The notes under the pieces were generated by a model that worked only from the letters and a program-made list of their open reading frames with translations, searched no databases and was not told where the DNA came from. Position numbers and translations under genes: made by a program. This document shows, piece by piece, positions 1 through 9,361 of a DNA stretch of 64,000 bases; within the stretch, counting starts at the first letter, position 1; every line of letters starts with the position of its first letter. Source of the stretch: Vibrio sp. AND4 (GTDB lineage Bacteria > Pseudomonadota > Gammaproteobacteria > Enterobacterales > Vibrionaceae); assembly GCF_000171815.1 (NCBI RefSeq), contig NZ_ABGR01000002.1, forward strand, positions 372,001 through 436,000, read 5' to 3'.

Positions 1-848
1 GCCGTTCCATTTTCAATATTGTATTGCTCAAATAAATGTTTTTTAAAGTAACTATACTTGGTCCGTGTCTTACGATAGGTAGTGAATTTAACTTGAAGCT
101 TTGCTTCGTCACCAACAGCCAAACCCTCATGATCTCTCATGTATTGATACCAATCGTTTGTATTCGGATCCTTGAAGTTTTGTGGTATCTGACCCAGGTA
201 ACTAACGTCAGCCTTCGCAATGTGAGGCCATGCCGCCAGTTGCTCTTCAAATAACGGCCTACAAGATTCACAAGGAAGTTGATTTACAAACACGGTTAAA
301 TTTCCCCCTGTAGGCAATTCATTGCTCATAATATCTCTTTCGATTCTTCTCAGTGCTTTTATCTCCGCATCATTGGCTCTGTCAAAATTCGATGCTCTGA
401 AATATCGACCACTGCTGTTATATTCCTCTTTCGTAATTTTACCCGTTACGAGCCGTTCATTCTCCCTCATCTCTGCCTCAATTTTTTGACGAAAATCGAC
501 AGGGTACCCCTCCAATTTAGGCGTTGGTGTTTCACCACTAAACGAATGGTATACGCGTGTGATACTTTCTCCATTTGGCGCAATATACTGGTATTCAAAT
601 CGAGCAATCGATTTGTCGGCAATTCTTTTTACTCCGCGTTCGACATCGTTTTTTTGAAAATTATCAAGTGAAACAATCTTGATGTAGGCGTGACCATAGG
701 AATCCACAATTCTATCAACGGTTTGATTGAGTAGGCTTAGTACTGCAGTATCAGATTCAGTAACTCGGGATACATTCACTTCAGCAGAGAAAGCGGAAAT
801 AGATATGATGGCAAGTGGCATCCCTAATATGTTTATTTTTTTATTCAT
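1..848 (-). CDS. Secreted protein with toxin-type deaminase signature (3' end cut by window edge)
   Basis: The reading frame is open from the ATG at 848 to the window edge (282 codons), so the C-terminus is missing. The N-terminus (about 21 residues, ending near SAFSAE) looks like a Sec signal peptide, and GAGGAA sits before the ATG. Around residues 160-200 there is NDAEIKAL (D160-A161-E162) followed, after a predicted beta strand, by PCESC (C193, C196). This DAE...PCxxC layout, with a helix after each motif, matches the zinc-dependent deaminase fold seen in polymorphic toxins of the BURPS668_1122 type. If the match is right, the product is an exported nucleotide or nucleic-acid deaminase. 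Substrate and target cell are unknown. It starts 10 bp after the stop of the preceding gene (859-2007), so the two are probably co-transcribed. The fold call is motif-based only. Confidence 0.6.
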   Translation of the reverse strand, partial: MNKKINILGMPLAIISISAFSAEVNVSRVTESDTAVLSLLNQTVDRIVDSYGHAYIKIVSLDNFQKNDVERGVKRIADKSIARFEYQYIAPNGESITRVYHSFSGETPTPKLEGYPVDFRQKIEAEMRENERLVTGKITKEEYNSSGRYFRASNFDRANDAEIKALRRIERDIMSNELPTGGNLTVFVNQLPCESCRPLFEEQLAAWPHIAKADVSYLGQIPQNFKDPNTNDWYQYMRDHEGLAVGDEAKLQVKFTTYRKTRTKYSYFKKHLFEQYNIENGT

Positions 849-858
849 TGGTGGTTCC

Positions 859-2007
859 TCAATCAATTTCACAAAACTCTGTCAGGAATGCTTCTTGGCT
901 AGCTTCAACCTCTTCTGCTTCCCATAGTCCCTCTGCACCTAACTCAGCAGCTTCACTGGCGGTAAAGAACTCAAATGCACTAAGTCCATCCATTACCATA
1001 GTGAGCGGCAACAAAGTATCCAGCAAGCTTGCTAAAAAGCTGTGCTGCTGCCCATCATGCGAATATTTTGGCGTAATTGCTTTGGAGAACTCTTCCGTAT
1101 ACCAATTCCAGAGTCCCTTGTCTGTCATATCAACAAAACACTGGTTTCTCGTCTTTTGTGTGCCTCGAAATTTGAACTCAGCTGTGCAAGGAAAGTCGAC
1201 GAAATAGCCCATACGGTCGACCAATGCAGCGGAAAGGCGCGCTAACCGGTACTGAGTTTTCAGATATTTTCTATTATGCTTGTACGGGTTGACAACTGAC
1301 TTAATAGAACCATTAAGAATCGCCATTAGATATTCTTTGTCACTTTCTGAGATATCACTTAATCGATACGTATTATTCAAAAACCTTTTAATAACATCAG
1401 TATAGATACCGTTTTTTCTCCAATCAGACTCTTTAATTATTTGGCTTTTGTCACGAACAATTTGAACCGCAAGAGCAAACTTTGATATCAGCGCATGTAC
1501 ATTAAAACTATAATATTCATCTTCAACGGTGAAAAGGCTCCATGCTTTATAATATATATCGGGGTCAATTTGGGCTTTGACTACATTTGCTCTTACCGCT
1601 AGTGAATCTTTGCTGTAAAAATAGCTACCAGGAACAGATGTACTACCCGGGTTTAGTTGCTTTTTAGAAAACTCGATCAAAGGCCTCGCTTTAGTAAAGC
1701 CAGCCTCCTTTGCGAGCAGTCTCAGTGAGACAGTCTCTGAAGGATCGACGTTATAATAACCTCTAAAATCACTCCACGCCGATTGCCATGTAATATCATT
1801 GAGTAACCAAGTGGCACTGTCATTCATATTCGAGTACTCGGAATCCGGATGAACTAAAAAAATGTCTTTTATATATTCATCCGTATATTTTTTATCAAAA
1901 TCGTTGTAATGCAGTGCCTTTATAAACGTATCCGCTTGAACAGAAACTGCATTCGACGAATAACAAGCTACTGCTATTAATGCTAGTAGCGATGTTTTTT
2001 TTAACAT
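859..2007 (-). CDS. Secreted protein of unknown function, coupled to deaminase-like gene
   Basis: I do not recognise a family. A start at the ATG at 2007 is preferred over an upstream in-frame one at 2052, because AAGGAGAAGAGGG lies directly before it and the protein then begins MLKKTSLLALIAVACYSSNA, a good Sec signal peptide (382 aa). The mature part is mixed helical, with a Cys pair near DFPC...NQCF that could form a disulfide. The last about 35 residues are strongly acidic and helix-prone (many Glu and Ala). It is followed after 10 bp by the deaminase-like gene. A terminator separates it from the large toxin upstream, so it should have its own promoter in the 2008-2165 spacer. It could be a delivery or partner protein of the deaminase-like product. 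That is context inference only. Confidence 0.75.
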   Translation of the reverse strand: MLKKTSLLALIAVACYSSNAVSVQADTFIKALHYNDFDKKYTDEYIKDIFLVHPDSEYSNMNDSATWLLNDITWQSAWSDFRGYYNVDPSETVSLRLLAKEAGFTKARPLIEFSKKQLNPGSTSVPGSYFYSKDSLAVRANVVKAQIDPDIYYKAWSLFTVEDEYYSFNVHALISKFALAVQIVRDKSQIIKESDWRKNGIYTDVIKRFLNNTYRLSDISESDKEYLMAILNGSIKSVVNPYKHNRKYLKTQYRLARLSAALVDRMGYFVDFPCTAEFKFRGTQKTRNQCFVDMTDKGLWNWYTEEFSKAITPKYSHDGQQHSFLASLLDTLLPLTMVMDGLSAFEFFTASEAAELGAEGLWEAEEVEASQEAFLTEFCEID

Positions 2008-2169
2008 CCCTCTTCTCCTTGTGATGTCTATTTGAACATGTTGCATATCCAAATATCACACCTAAAGAGAAAAGTGTTTATAACAAAAAGACGAGTTTTT
2101 ATAACTTTAACACCAAAAAATTAACAAACATAAGGTGTTGAAATTTATGCTTTCGCCATCATGTAGGCA

Positions 2170-2199
2170 AAAAAAACAAAAAGCCCCTCTCGGGGGCTT
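2170..2199 (-). terminator. Rho-independent terminator after the large toxin gene
   Basis: An AAGCCCC/GGGGCTT stem (2181-2187 with 2193-2199) is followed on the minus strand by a long T-rich tract. It lies 20-50 bp past the stop of the toxin gene and separates it from the next gene pair. Confidence 0.85.
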
Positions 2200-2221
2200 A
2201 ATGTTTTAGTGTGTTCGATTT

Positions 2222-5200
2222 CTACAAATCTAAGTCGCTTAGCTCGACAATACCATTGATACTACGAGAATCGAGCTGAGAAATGATGTAAATCAGACGC
2301 ACAGGCTGCGCACCACCAGCAAAACGAAACGCTAACTTACTCTTTGAAGCTCTCTCTGCCTCCTCAATCACAACATAGGTACTATTCGCAATCACGAGCT
2401 TTAATCGGTCTCCTTCATGCTGAAGGACAATTTGGTCTCGATCAAAATCCGATAAGTCGACAAACGAATCATAACTGTTATCGTTGATGATCACATGTTT
2501 GTATCGACCAATAGTATTATTGATGTCGTAACCATTGTGACGGCCTGATGTCGAAAGAACAACCGAGTCCGCTTCCTCTAATTTGACGACTTCAATCAGC
2601 TCACCACTCGTCGGCTCCATAACAAGGGACCAATCATCACCTGTTCTAAATACATCTTGGTATCTGCCTAACGAGGTACTGACTTGTTGTTCATTAGACT
2701 CGAGCAACTCGTTGCTTTCTGGTAAAAAGAACACTTGATGCACGTCTTCTCCTTCAACCGAGCCAATCCAAATCGCTTTCCCTGGGTTACCCAGACGAAT
2801 TTCTTTGCCCGTTTCAGCAACCAACCAGTGGTCGCTCTCTTTGCCTAAGTGAATCACTGGTCCCGTTTCAAAGCGCTCTGATAACGTGGCCAGCATGCCT
2901 GGATTTTCATCCAGCCAATGTTCGCTTACTTCAACAAGTATTGGTGAATCATCCGTCTTAAACTCAAACACTAAGCCATTCCCGGTTTCTGCACGATAAC
3001 CGTCATGGCTCATATAAACGTCTGCTAGTCTGTCATCAACTAAATCAACCTCAGTAGGTACCGTAAGTAGCCCATCTGCAATGAAGCGAAGATCAGAGGT
3101 AAAACTGTACATTTGTTCCAGAGAAAACGAAGGTTGAGCATATAACTTGCCGGTGATTGGCTCGAACAACCAAACAGATTGTCCGTCTTTTTTACCAACG
3201 ACTTTCAGCTGCCTATCACTCCATTGGCCTCCGACCAAAACAAATTGCTCACTGGACGGCAAATACCAAGCTTTTAGGGCCTTACCATCAAAATCTGACA
3301 ACCCAAAAATCATAATCTGATGATTGACACCTTCGAATTTGGTAACTAGCGTATCTTGCCAATTGTGCTGGTATCGCTCTATCCACTGTTGGTTAATCGC
3401 GATAAGGCTGAGCGTTCCCTGAGAAGTTAATGCATAAATCTCTCCATTATCGCTCGCGACATAAACGTGATCACGAGCAGTAACCCTATCACCCTCTTTT
3501 AGCTTCACGTTTTGGATACGTCCTTCTTTTCGAAGGTATATCGTATGCTCTCTTTCACTATAAAAATACTCGACGCCGTCATCAACAAGCAGCAACTTGA
3601 GATCTTCCACAGAAGATAGAGTTCTCAATATCAATGCTTTCTCTTGACCATCAATACTCCAAACAGGCGTTGCACCCGCTACAGCAACTTCAACGATATC
3701 GGCAAGTCGTGTTGGGATATTTTCATAAGCCGTGAGATCAAGCGGCGCATATGCTCTCTGAACAATAGATTTTGAAATCAATTGCCTATGGTCCGAATCA
3801 ACGGGTGCCATAAGGGCTTGATACAACCGCTCGTTACCGTGAATATCCGTCAACATTAATCCATCTTCCGTTAAACGATATAAGTGTTTAATTTGAGACT
3901 GATCAGGCATGTGATATGTTGCAGCAACATGCACAATGTTAGCTTCAGTCCAAGCATTATAGCTAACGGATATAGAAGGTTTAGACGGCTGGAATAACGT
4001 ATAAATCGCCGTGACTTTGCCAGAGACACTATCGACTTTCCATAACAAGCCATATTGCTGATTGAAGAGCCAAGCTTCATCGCCATTTGTCTTCAGTAAC
4101 TGCGCTCGCTGTGAAAGTTCTACAGAAATATCTTTACTCGCAATCACACGATCATTTTTTATATCGTAATAAGCCGTACCGAGAGGTATTCCAGATTCTT
4201 CATAATTATTGATAACAACATAATCACCAAGTAATTGATGTTTTTCAGCTAACGCCTCCAGGTGCTCGAGCACATGAACGCTACTCTGTTCTTTCTGAGC
4301 GTCTGTCGCGATCAAAGAGAGCATGGCATCTTCCACTTGCCAAATCTCGCCTTGGCTCGTAAACACTTTAACCCTAGATTCAGTCAACGAAGAAAGATCG
4401 GCGGTAACCGTCCCAATTTTTAGCACTTGGCCTTTAAGTTCAGGTATGCCTCCCTCAATTGCTCTCGTATCTATAACCCACTCTACACTTGCTGCAGAGT
4501 CTTCCGAAAGCTCAAACTTCGCGTATGGCTGAGCGATCACCTCTTGTTTGCCATCCTCCGCACTCAGATGATAAGTCAGTTTTCTCAAACCAAGTTCCTT
4601 AATCTCTGGCGTAACAACGACTCGATCAGTTGAGCCTAGCTTTACAAAGACCGTGTGCGGAACAAACTTCTCTCGTACATTGCGTATCACGTATTCAGAT
4701 GGGAAGACATAAAAATCGAAATCAAAATCAAGGGCCGTCTCAAGCGATCTTAATATGCTGAAACCCCGATCATTCATAGTGGTCGAGCCGGGTAAGATTT
4801 CATAGTCGTAATCGATGTACGACTTACCCGTTGCAGGTAATACCAATGTTGAGCTGTGAGACTCAACCCCTGCACTTGAGCCATAACCGAGTCGCTCTCT
4901 AAGTGGTAAAGCCTTAGATTTATCTCTCAACGCTTTTGGTAGATCACCCGCCCAAAAGAAGTAATTCAACCAACCAGACCCGGTTTTACCATGCCTAGAG
5001 GAGTATAGATCTTGGCTACCAAGCTCTACACGACCATTTGATAAATCAATTTGATTAATGACGGCGCCAGGAATTGGCAATAGGACGCTCTTTTCAGCAT
5101 CATAGCGATATCCACCCTCACGGTAAGCATGATCGACTTGATAAAAATAACGCCCGACTTGTTGAGCGTCCATGGCGATCTCACCAAAAGCTTCGGCCAA

Positions 5201-8200
5201 AGCGGTAAAGCCTACAGCTAAACCTCCAACAATAGCTCCTGCTTCACCGAGCACAAGCGCTGTAGTGGAAGCGCCTGTAATACTTGCCCCCAGAGCCACT
5301 CCACCAAGGGCAGTTCCGACCGCATTAAAACCAAGCTGCGTACCAAAAATTGCTTGTTGTTGAACATTTTGAGCATGAGCAAGTTCGTAAGCGCTTAAAC
5401 TGACGTTAATAGCTCCAAACGCAAGCCCGATACCTTGATTGGCAATACCTGAAATATTGTTCATTGTCGCGCTAACAAGCTCCGCATCGGTGGCCACTGC
5501 AACTTTAAACAAATTCACCATATGTTGAGCATCCGCCAAAAGACCGTGAGAAATTTGACCAGCCATAACATAACTATGAATCTCCAATGCTTTCTGTAAG
5601 GCACTGCTCTTCTCGCCTGAGACTTGGCTTCTTTGTTCGTTTTGGAACCAAGTAATAACCGACTGAACCGCGAAGCCAGCGTTTAAACCATCAAATCCTT
5701 GAACATCCTCAAATTCGAAAGTTGAAGCCCGCTGTCCTGTACGAAGGTCAAAATGAGAGTTCACGTTAGCATACTGCTCGTGAAGATATTCACTCACTTC
5801 AATCAACTCTCGCCCTTGGACTTGCACTGTTTTTTCTGCTGACCCATCTGGCGAGACAAACGTAATAGCAGAATACCCAGGAGAAGCTTCTTCGATACTA
5901 CCTATCACTGGTAACCAATCATCCGGCAGACGATACTGGGAACGTCCAAGTTCTACCGCACTCGCTAATCGTCGCGCCTGCTCATAAGCTTTCACTTTGG
6001 TGAGGCTCATTCTGAGAGATAAGTCCTCTTCTATATTGTTCTCTGAGCTTTCTAAAACAATAATGGATTCATCATCGTCAATCGTCATGATGGAGTCGGA
6101 ATCCTCAACGGTGATGAAGGATTCATCATCACTCAGTGTCACGATGGAACCACCGCTCCCTACAGGACTAAGCGGGTCAGAGGAGGAAACATCGAAAACC
6201 TGCTGGCCAGGTAAAACCTCCACGAGAGACATTTCGCCAGTATCAATCGCTAACACAGTAAACTCTGGTTTTGTTTTAGTGCCAGATGCAAAATAAGACT
6301 CTGCCATCCCATTTATCACAAAATGAGATTCTAGCGCCTTTTTCAAAGATTTCATCGAAGAAAACTCAACAACAGCAAAGTTGGGATCATAAAAATAAAA
6401 GCGCTTCTGTCCCATGTCATTGATTGCAGCAACACCAACCGAGTGTGTGCTCGTATTGACAGCCAGCGATACTTGACCACGTTCTGAAAGGCCGCGCTTC
6501 ACTGAGGCAATAATTCCCGCAATATCGAGCTGGCCCACCAATTGGCTACTTTCTCTGGCCTCATTATTGGAATGCAAGTTTCTTAGCGCTCTCAATAAGA
6601 AATGACTCTCTACATCGTTTGGATTTGCTGCGCCGACAAACAACTTGTTAGACAAGTTTCGAATGGAGTCGGTACCTTTAAACATAGCAACGGACATCGC
6701 GCGAACCAAAGGGTAACAACGTCCACTACCATCGCCCATCAGTGTTAATAAAAAGTCTTGTGGCAAACTTGCGACAACTCGACCACCCAAGCGAGACATT
6801 TCTTGGTTAAACTTGGCCGTAAAATCTAAGCTACTTGTGACCTCGTCTTTGGTGATCTGGTTGTTTATTCTCCTTATTAACGCACCTTGCTGCTGAGCAT
6901 CGAGCTCATTAGACCCCAACAGCAATAGCTGCTTTTGTGCAAGAGTCATTGACTCGTCGTAATCCGGCAGCCAAATCGTTTCAAAGTTATTGTAGCCACT
7001 CTCATACTCTGCTTTTTCACTGCCAGAAAGTTCTTTTAAGGTTTTCTCTTTCAACAAGAAGCGTTGATGTATCTGACCTTTGTCAAAGTTACCAGAACGC
7101 AAACTGTTGTCGGTAACAATGAGATTCCTTGTTCCACTTTCTGACTTTTGTTTTAAGTTAAGCCAAACTTGGTCAATTTGGCTGGACAAATCAATCAGTG
7201 ATTGAGCGTAATTATCTAGCTCCAATAAGCTGGCTCGCAGCAATGAGATTTTCTTAAGAGACTGCACATTATTTGAATCGCTGGCTAATTTTAACCTCGC
7301 GAGTTCTGCAATTCTCTGTCTCGCAAGCGATTTTCTCTGTGCAGATATTTTCTTGTTCAACTGAGTTCTTAACTCATTCCACTTCTTTAAGCTTGAATGG
7401 GTTTCTAGAACCTTCAATTCCAGAGGATCATAAGGAAGGTCTATTACCTGCTCAGTCGGCAAACCAAACCTTTTCGCAAGCAATAGCAACTCTTTCTGAA
7501 GACTGGCACGATTTTGTTCAAATAGCCCAGGCAAATTTTTACCTGTTCTCATAAAAGGCACAGCCGTGGTTGACGCAATACGACGCACATCTAAATCACT
7601 GAAACCACTGTATGACTGCTTCTGCACAACCGTTTGCCAACCTTGCTTGTTGAAAACAAAAAAGGTGACATCGAGTCCTGTATGAAATTTGGTCATCCCC
7701 TCAACACGATAACCTGAGCTCAAATCTCTGAAGGCGACGACATCATCATACAGAGCATAAGCATGTGGACGTTTATCGAAGTAAATGCGGTAATTCGCAG
7801 AATCGAGGTCAACGACAACAATGGTTCCTCCGCTATGAGAAGCCGCGACCAAGCTTTGCCCGACTTTACCAGACTTAGCTATATCAATGAATGAAGGCAT
7901 ATTGTCCATTAAAGGTTCACTGATAACGCGTAGTTTATTGCTACGAAATTGACCGTCAATCTCAAAAGCTAATTGGAACCCATCCGTGCCGGAATGCATT
8001 TCTGGTTTTCCTTTGAGAGGTGAGTACTCCCCAATAATTGGCGTAACATCGAGCGTGTGGGATTTGAGGAAACCTTCAGGATCACGAATAAAATTAGTTG
8101 TAGCAACATGCGATTTCATTTGTACCGACTGATAATCAAACGACGAGTCAACGAGTGGAATACGCGCAGGATCGTAACCATGAGAGCTTAGCGTCTCAGG

Positions 8201-9154
8201 TAACAAGATAGCCAAGCTCTCACCACCAAATAAGTTTTCAAGAATTGCATCTGCTGCGACAACCGATCTTGAAGCGCCATGGCTGGAAAAAGAAAAGCGT
8301 GAGCTCTCTGAATAATTTCTGCCTTTGGCAAGGGAAACCATCCCTAAGGGTGTGTGGTCAACCCATGCTTGCTCGGGAACGCGTTTCGCCAAAAACTCAA
8401 TAACTCGATCAGCATTCTTTATATTCTTACCCTCAATATAAATGATAGCTTGATCAGTGACGGAGCTAAAATTTGATGGGCCCATGATCTTAGATTGCCT
8501 AACAACGTCAGCTACTTCACCAGAATACAGATGACTAAAAGCAGCAATCATTTCGGGCAAGTACTCTTTCGTAAAGTTTAGGGTAAGCCGTGATACGAAG
8601 AGAGACTTTGAATTAAATTCAGAATGAGGTCTACCTGGAATAAATCGAGCAGAGGTTGCGCCCTTTATAAAGCTCAATTTTTGAACCTCAGATATTGGTC
8701 GCTCACTAAACCCTTGGACATGGATATGTAGGTCTGGATTGGCGGCATCAGCAAGACGCAACAATTCATAAAAAATCTGACTCTCTCTCGCATTTAAAGG
8801 TTGCAACGAAGGAGGGTTCGAAGAAGAATACGCATCATAAAAGTTATTGTGAATATTTGCTTTTAACAGCATATATTGCTGGCGAGCCTTGACCGTCCAA
8901 TGTCCTTTTTGACTCAAAATTGACTTGATATCAGAGATAAGTTTTCTGTTGGGAGGACTGTTTAAGATAGAGTCGCGAGTCCTTCTCAAAGCAGCTAGGA
9001 AAGCATTAAAGCCCGACTTATACTGTCTTTCTTCAGAAAAGGACGACGAATAAAGCGAGTTTGATCGATGAGTATCATTACCTTCTGCATTAGATAGCGA
9101 ATAAGGACTAATAAAAGCCGAGGCCAGTGCTGTTGTTAATAGTTTTTTTCTCAT
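2222..9154 (-). CDS. Giant exported toxin: C58-like protease plus TcdA/TcdB-type pore-forming region
   Basis: The protein is 2310 aa from the ATG at 9154 (a TTG at 9178 would add 8 residues). That start gives a Sec signal peptide, MRKKLLTTALASAFISPYSL. Domains in order: about 230-345, a segment resembling HopA1-type effector lyases; about 585-670, a basic helical or coiled stretch; about 740-960, a papain-like C58 module of the LifA/YopT kind with C813 in GRCYPL, H904 in THSVGV and D923 in YDPNF; about 1000-1045, an acidic stretch of degenerate repeats; about 1110-1700, a region resembling the TcdA/TcdB pore-forming domain, with hydrophobic glycine/alanine-rich segments at about 1230-1325; then a long beta-rich C-terminus without a recognised family. 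The order protease then pore domain recalls lymphostatin (LifA/Efa1), but no glycosyltransferase is seen. The likely role is a translocating, self-cleaving toxin. No dedicated secretion genes are adjacent. Family calls come from motifs, not a profile search. Confidence 0.75.
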   Translation of the reverse strand: MRKKLLTTALASAFISPYSLSNAEGNDTHRSNSLYSSSFSEERQYKSGFNAFLAALRRTRDSILNSPPNRKLISDIKSILSQKGHWTVKARQQYMLLKANIHNNFYDAYSSSNPPSLQPLNARESQIFYELLRLADAANPDLHIHVQGFSERPISEVQKLSFIKGATSARFIPGRPHSEFNSKSLFVSRLTLNFTKEYLPEMIAAFSHLYSGEVADVVRQSKIMGPSNFSSVTDQAIIYIEGKNIKNADRVIEFLAKRVPEQAWVDHTPLGMVSLAKGRNYSESSRFSFSSHGASRSVVAADAILENLFGGESLAILLPETLSSHGYDPARIPLVDSSFDYQSVQMKSHVATTNFIRDPEGFLKSHTLDVTPIIGEYSPLKGKPEMHSGTDGFQLAFEIDGQFRSNKLRVISEPLMDNMPSFIDIAKSGKVGQSLVAASHSGGTIVVVDLDSANYRIYFDKRPHAYALYDDVVAFRDLSSGYRVEGMTKFHTGLDVTFFVFNKQGWQTVVQKQSYSGFSDLDVRRIASTTAVPFMRTGKNLPGLFEQNRASLQKELLLLAKRFGLPTEQVIDLPYDPLELKVLETHSSLKKWNELRTQLNKKISAQRKSLARQRIAELARLKLASDSNNVQSLKKISLLRASLLELDNYAQSLIDLSSQIDQVWLNLKQKSESGTRNLIVTDNSLRSGNFDKGQIHQRFLLKEKTLKELSGSEKAEYESGYNNFETIWLPDYDESMTLAQKQLLLLGSNELDAQQQGALIRRINNQITKDEVTSSLDFTAKFNQEMSRLGGRVVASLPQDFLLTLMGDGSGRCYPLVRAMSVAMFKGTDSIRNLSNKLFVGAANPNDVESHFLLRALRNLHSNNEARESSQLVGQLDIAGIIASVKRGLSERGQVSLAVNTSTHSVGVAAINDMGQKRFYFYDPNFAVVEFSSMKSLKKALESHFVINGMAESYFASGTKTKPEFTVLAIDTGEMSLVEVLPGQQVFDVSSSDPLSPVGSGGSIVTLSDDESFITVEDSDSIMTIDDDESIIVLESSENNIEEDLSLRMSLTKVKAYEQARRLASAVELGRSQYRLPDDWLPVIGSIEEASPGYSAITFVSPDGSAEKTVQVQGRELIEVSEYLHEQYANVNSHFDLRTGQRASTFEFEDVQGFDGLNAGFAVQSVITWFQNEQRSQVSGEKSSALQKALEIHSYVMAGQISHGLLADAQHMVNLFKVAVATDAELVSATMNNISGIANQGIGLAFGAINVSLSAYELAHAQNVQQQAIFGTQLGFNAVGTALGGVALGASITGASTTALVLGEAGAIVGGLAVGFTALAEAFGEIAMDAQQVGRYFYQVDHAYREGGYRYDAEKSVLLPIPGAVINQIDLSNGRVELGSQDLYSSRHGKTGSGWLNYFFWAGDLPKALRDKSKALPLRERLGYGSSAGVESHSSTLVLPATGKSYIDYDYEILPGSTTMNDRGFSILRSLETALDFDFDFYVFPSEYVIRNVREKFVPHTVFVKLGSTDRVVVTPEIKELGLRKLTYHLSAEDGKQEVIAQPYAKFELSEDSAASVEWVIDTRAIEGGIPELKGQVLKIGTVTADLSSLTESRVKVFTSQGEIWQVEDAMLSLIATDAQKEQSSVHVLEHLEALAEKHQLLGDYVVINNYEESGIPLGTAYYDIKNDRVIASKDISVELSQRAQLLKTNGDEAWLFNQQYGLLWKVDSVSGKVTAIYTLFQPSKPSISVSYNAWTEANIVHVAATYHMPDQSQIKHLYRLTEDGLMLTDIHGNERLYQALMAPVDSDHRQLISKSIVQRAYAPLDLTAYENIPTRLADIVEVAVAGATPVWSIDGQEKALILRTLSSVEDLKLLLVDDGVEYFYSEREHTIYLRKEGRIQNVKLKEGDRVTARDHVYVASDNGEIYALTSQGTLSLIAINQQWIERYQHNWQDTLVTKFEGVNHQIMIFGLSDFDGKALKAWYLPSSEQFVLVGGQWSDRQLKVVGKKDGQSVWLFEPITGKLYAQPSFSLEQMYSFTSDLRFIADGLLTVPTEVDLVDDRLADVYMSHDGYRAETGNGLVFEFKTDDSPILVEVSEHWLDENPGMLATLSERFETGPVIHLGKESDHWLVAETGKEIRLGNPGKAIWIGSVEGEDVHQVFFLPESNELLESNEQQVSTSLGRYQDVFRTGDDWSLVMEPTSGELIEVVKLEEADSVVLSTSGRHNGYDINNTIGRYKHVIINDNSYDSFVDLSDFDRDQIVLQHEGDRLKLVIANSTYVVIEEAERASKSKLAFRFAGGAQPVRLIYIISQLDSRSINGIVELSDLDL

Positions 9155-9361
9155 AATAATTTGTTTCACAGATTGCAAGAATATTTAAATAACCACTCAA
9201 CCTTTAGCCATAATTCGATAAATTGATTAATTTTAAGTTTCACCTGAATTTTTAAATAAAAAGCAGTATGTCATTTCATAAGTGATGACTTAAAAATAAT
9301 TAAAAATATGACAAACAAAAATAAGGAATGAAGTGGCAGTCTATTCGATTAACGATTATTT

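Noticed and set aside
5172..5363. Plus-strand ORF rich in Ala/Pro opposite the toxin pore region
   Set aside because: It is the antisense shadow of the Gly/Ala-rich hydrophobic segments, with no ribosome site.
5997..6296. 99-codon plus-strand ORF inside the toxin gene
   Set aside because: Serine-rich shadow of the acidic repeats on the other strand. Codon pattern follows the toxin frame.
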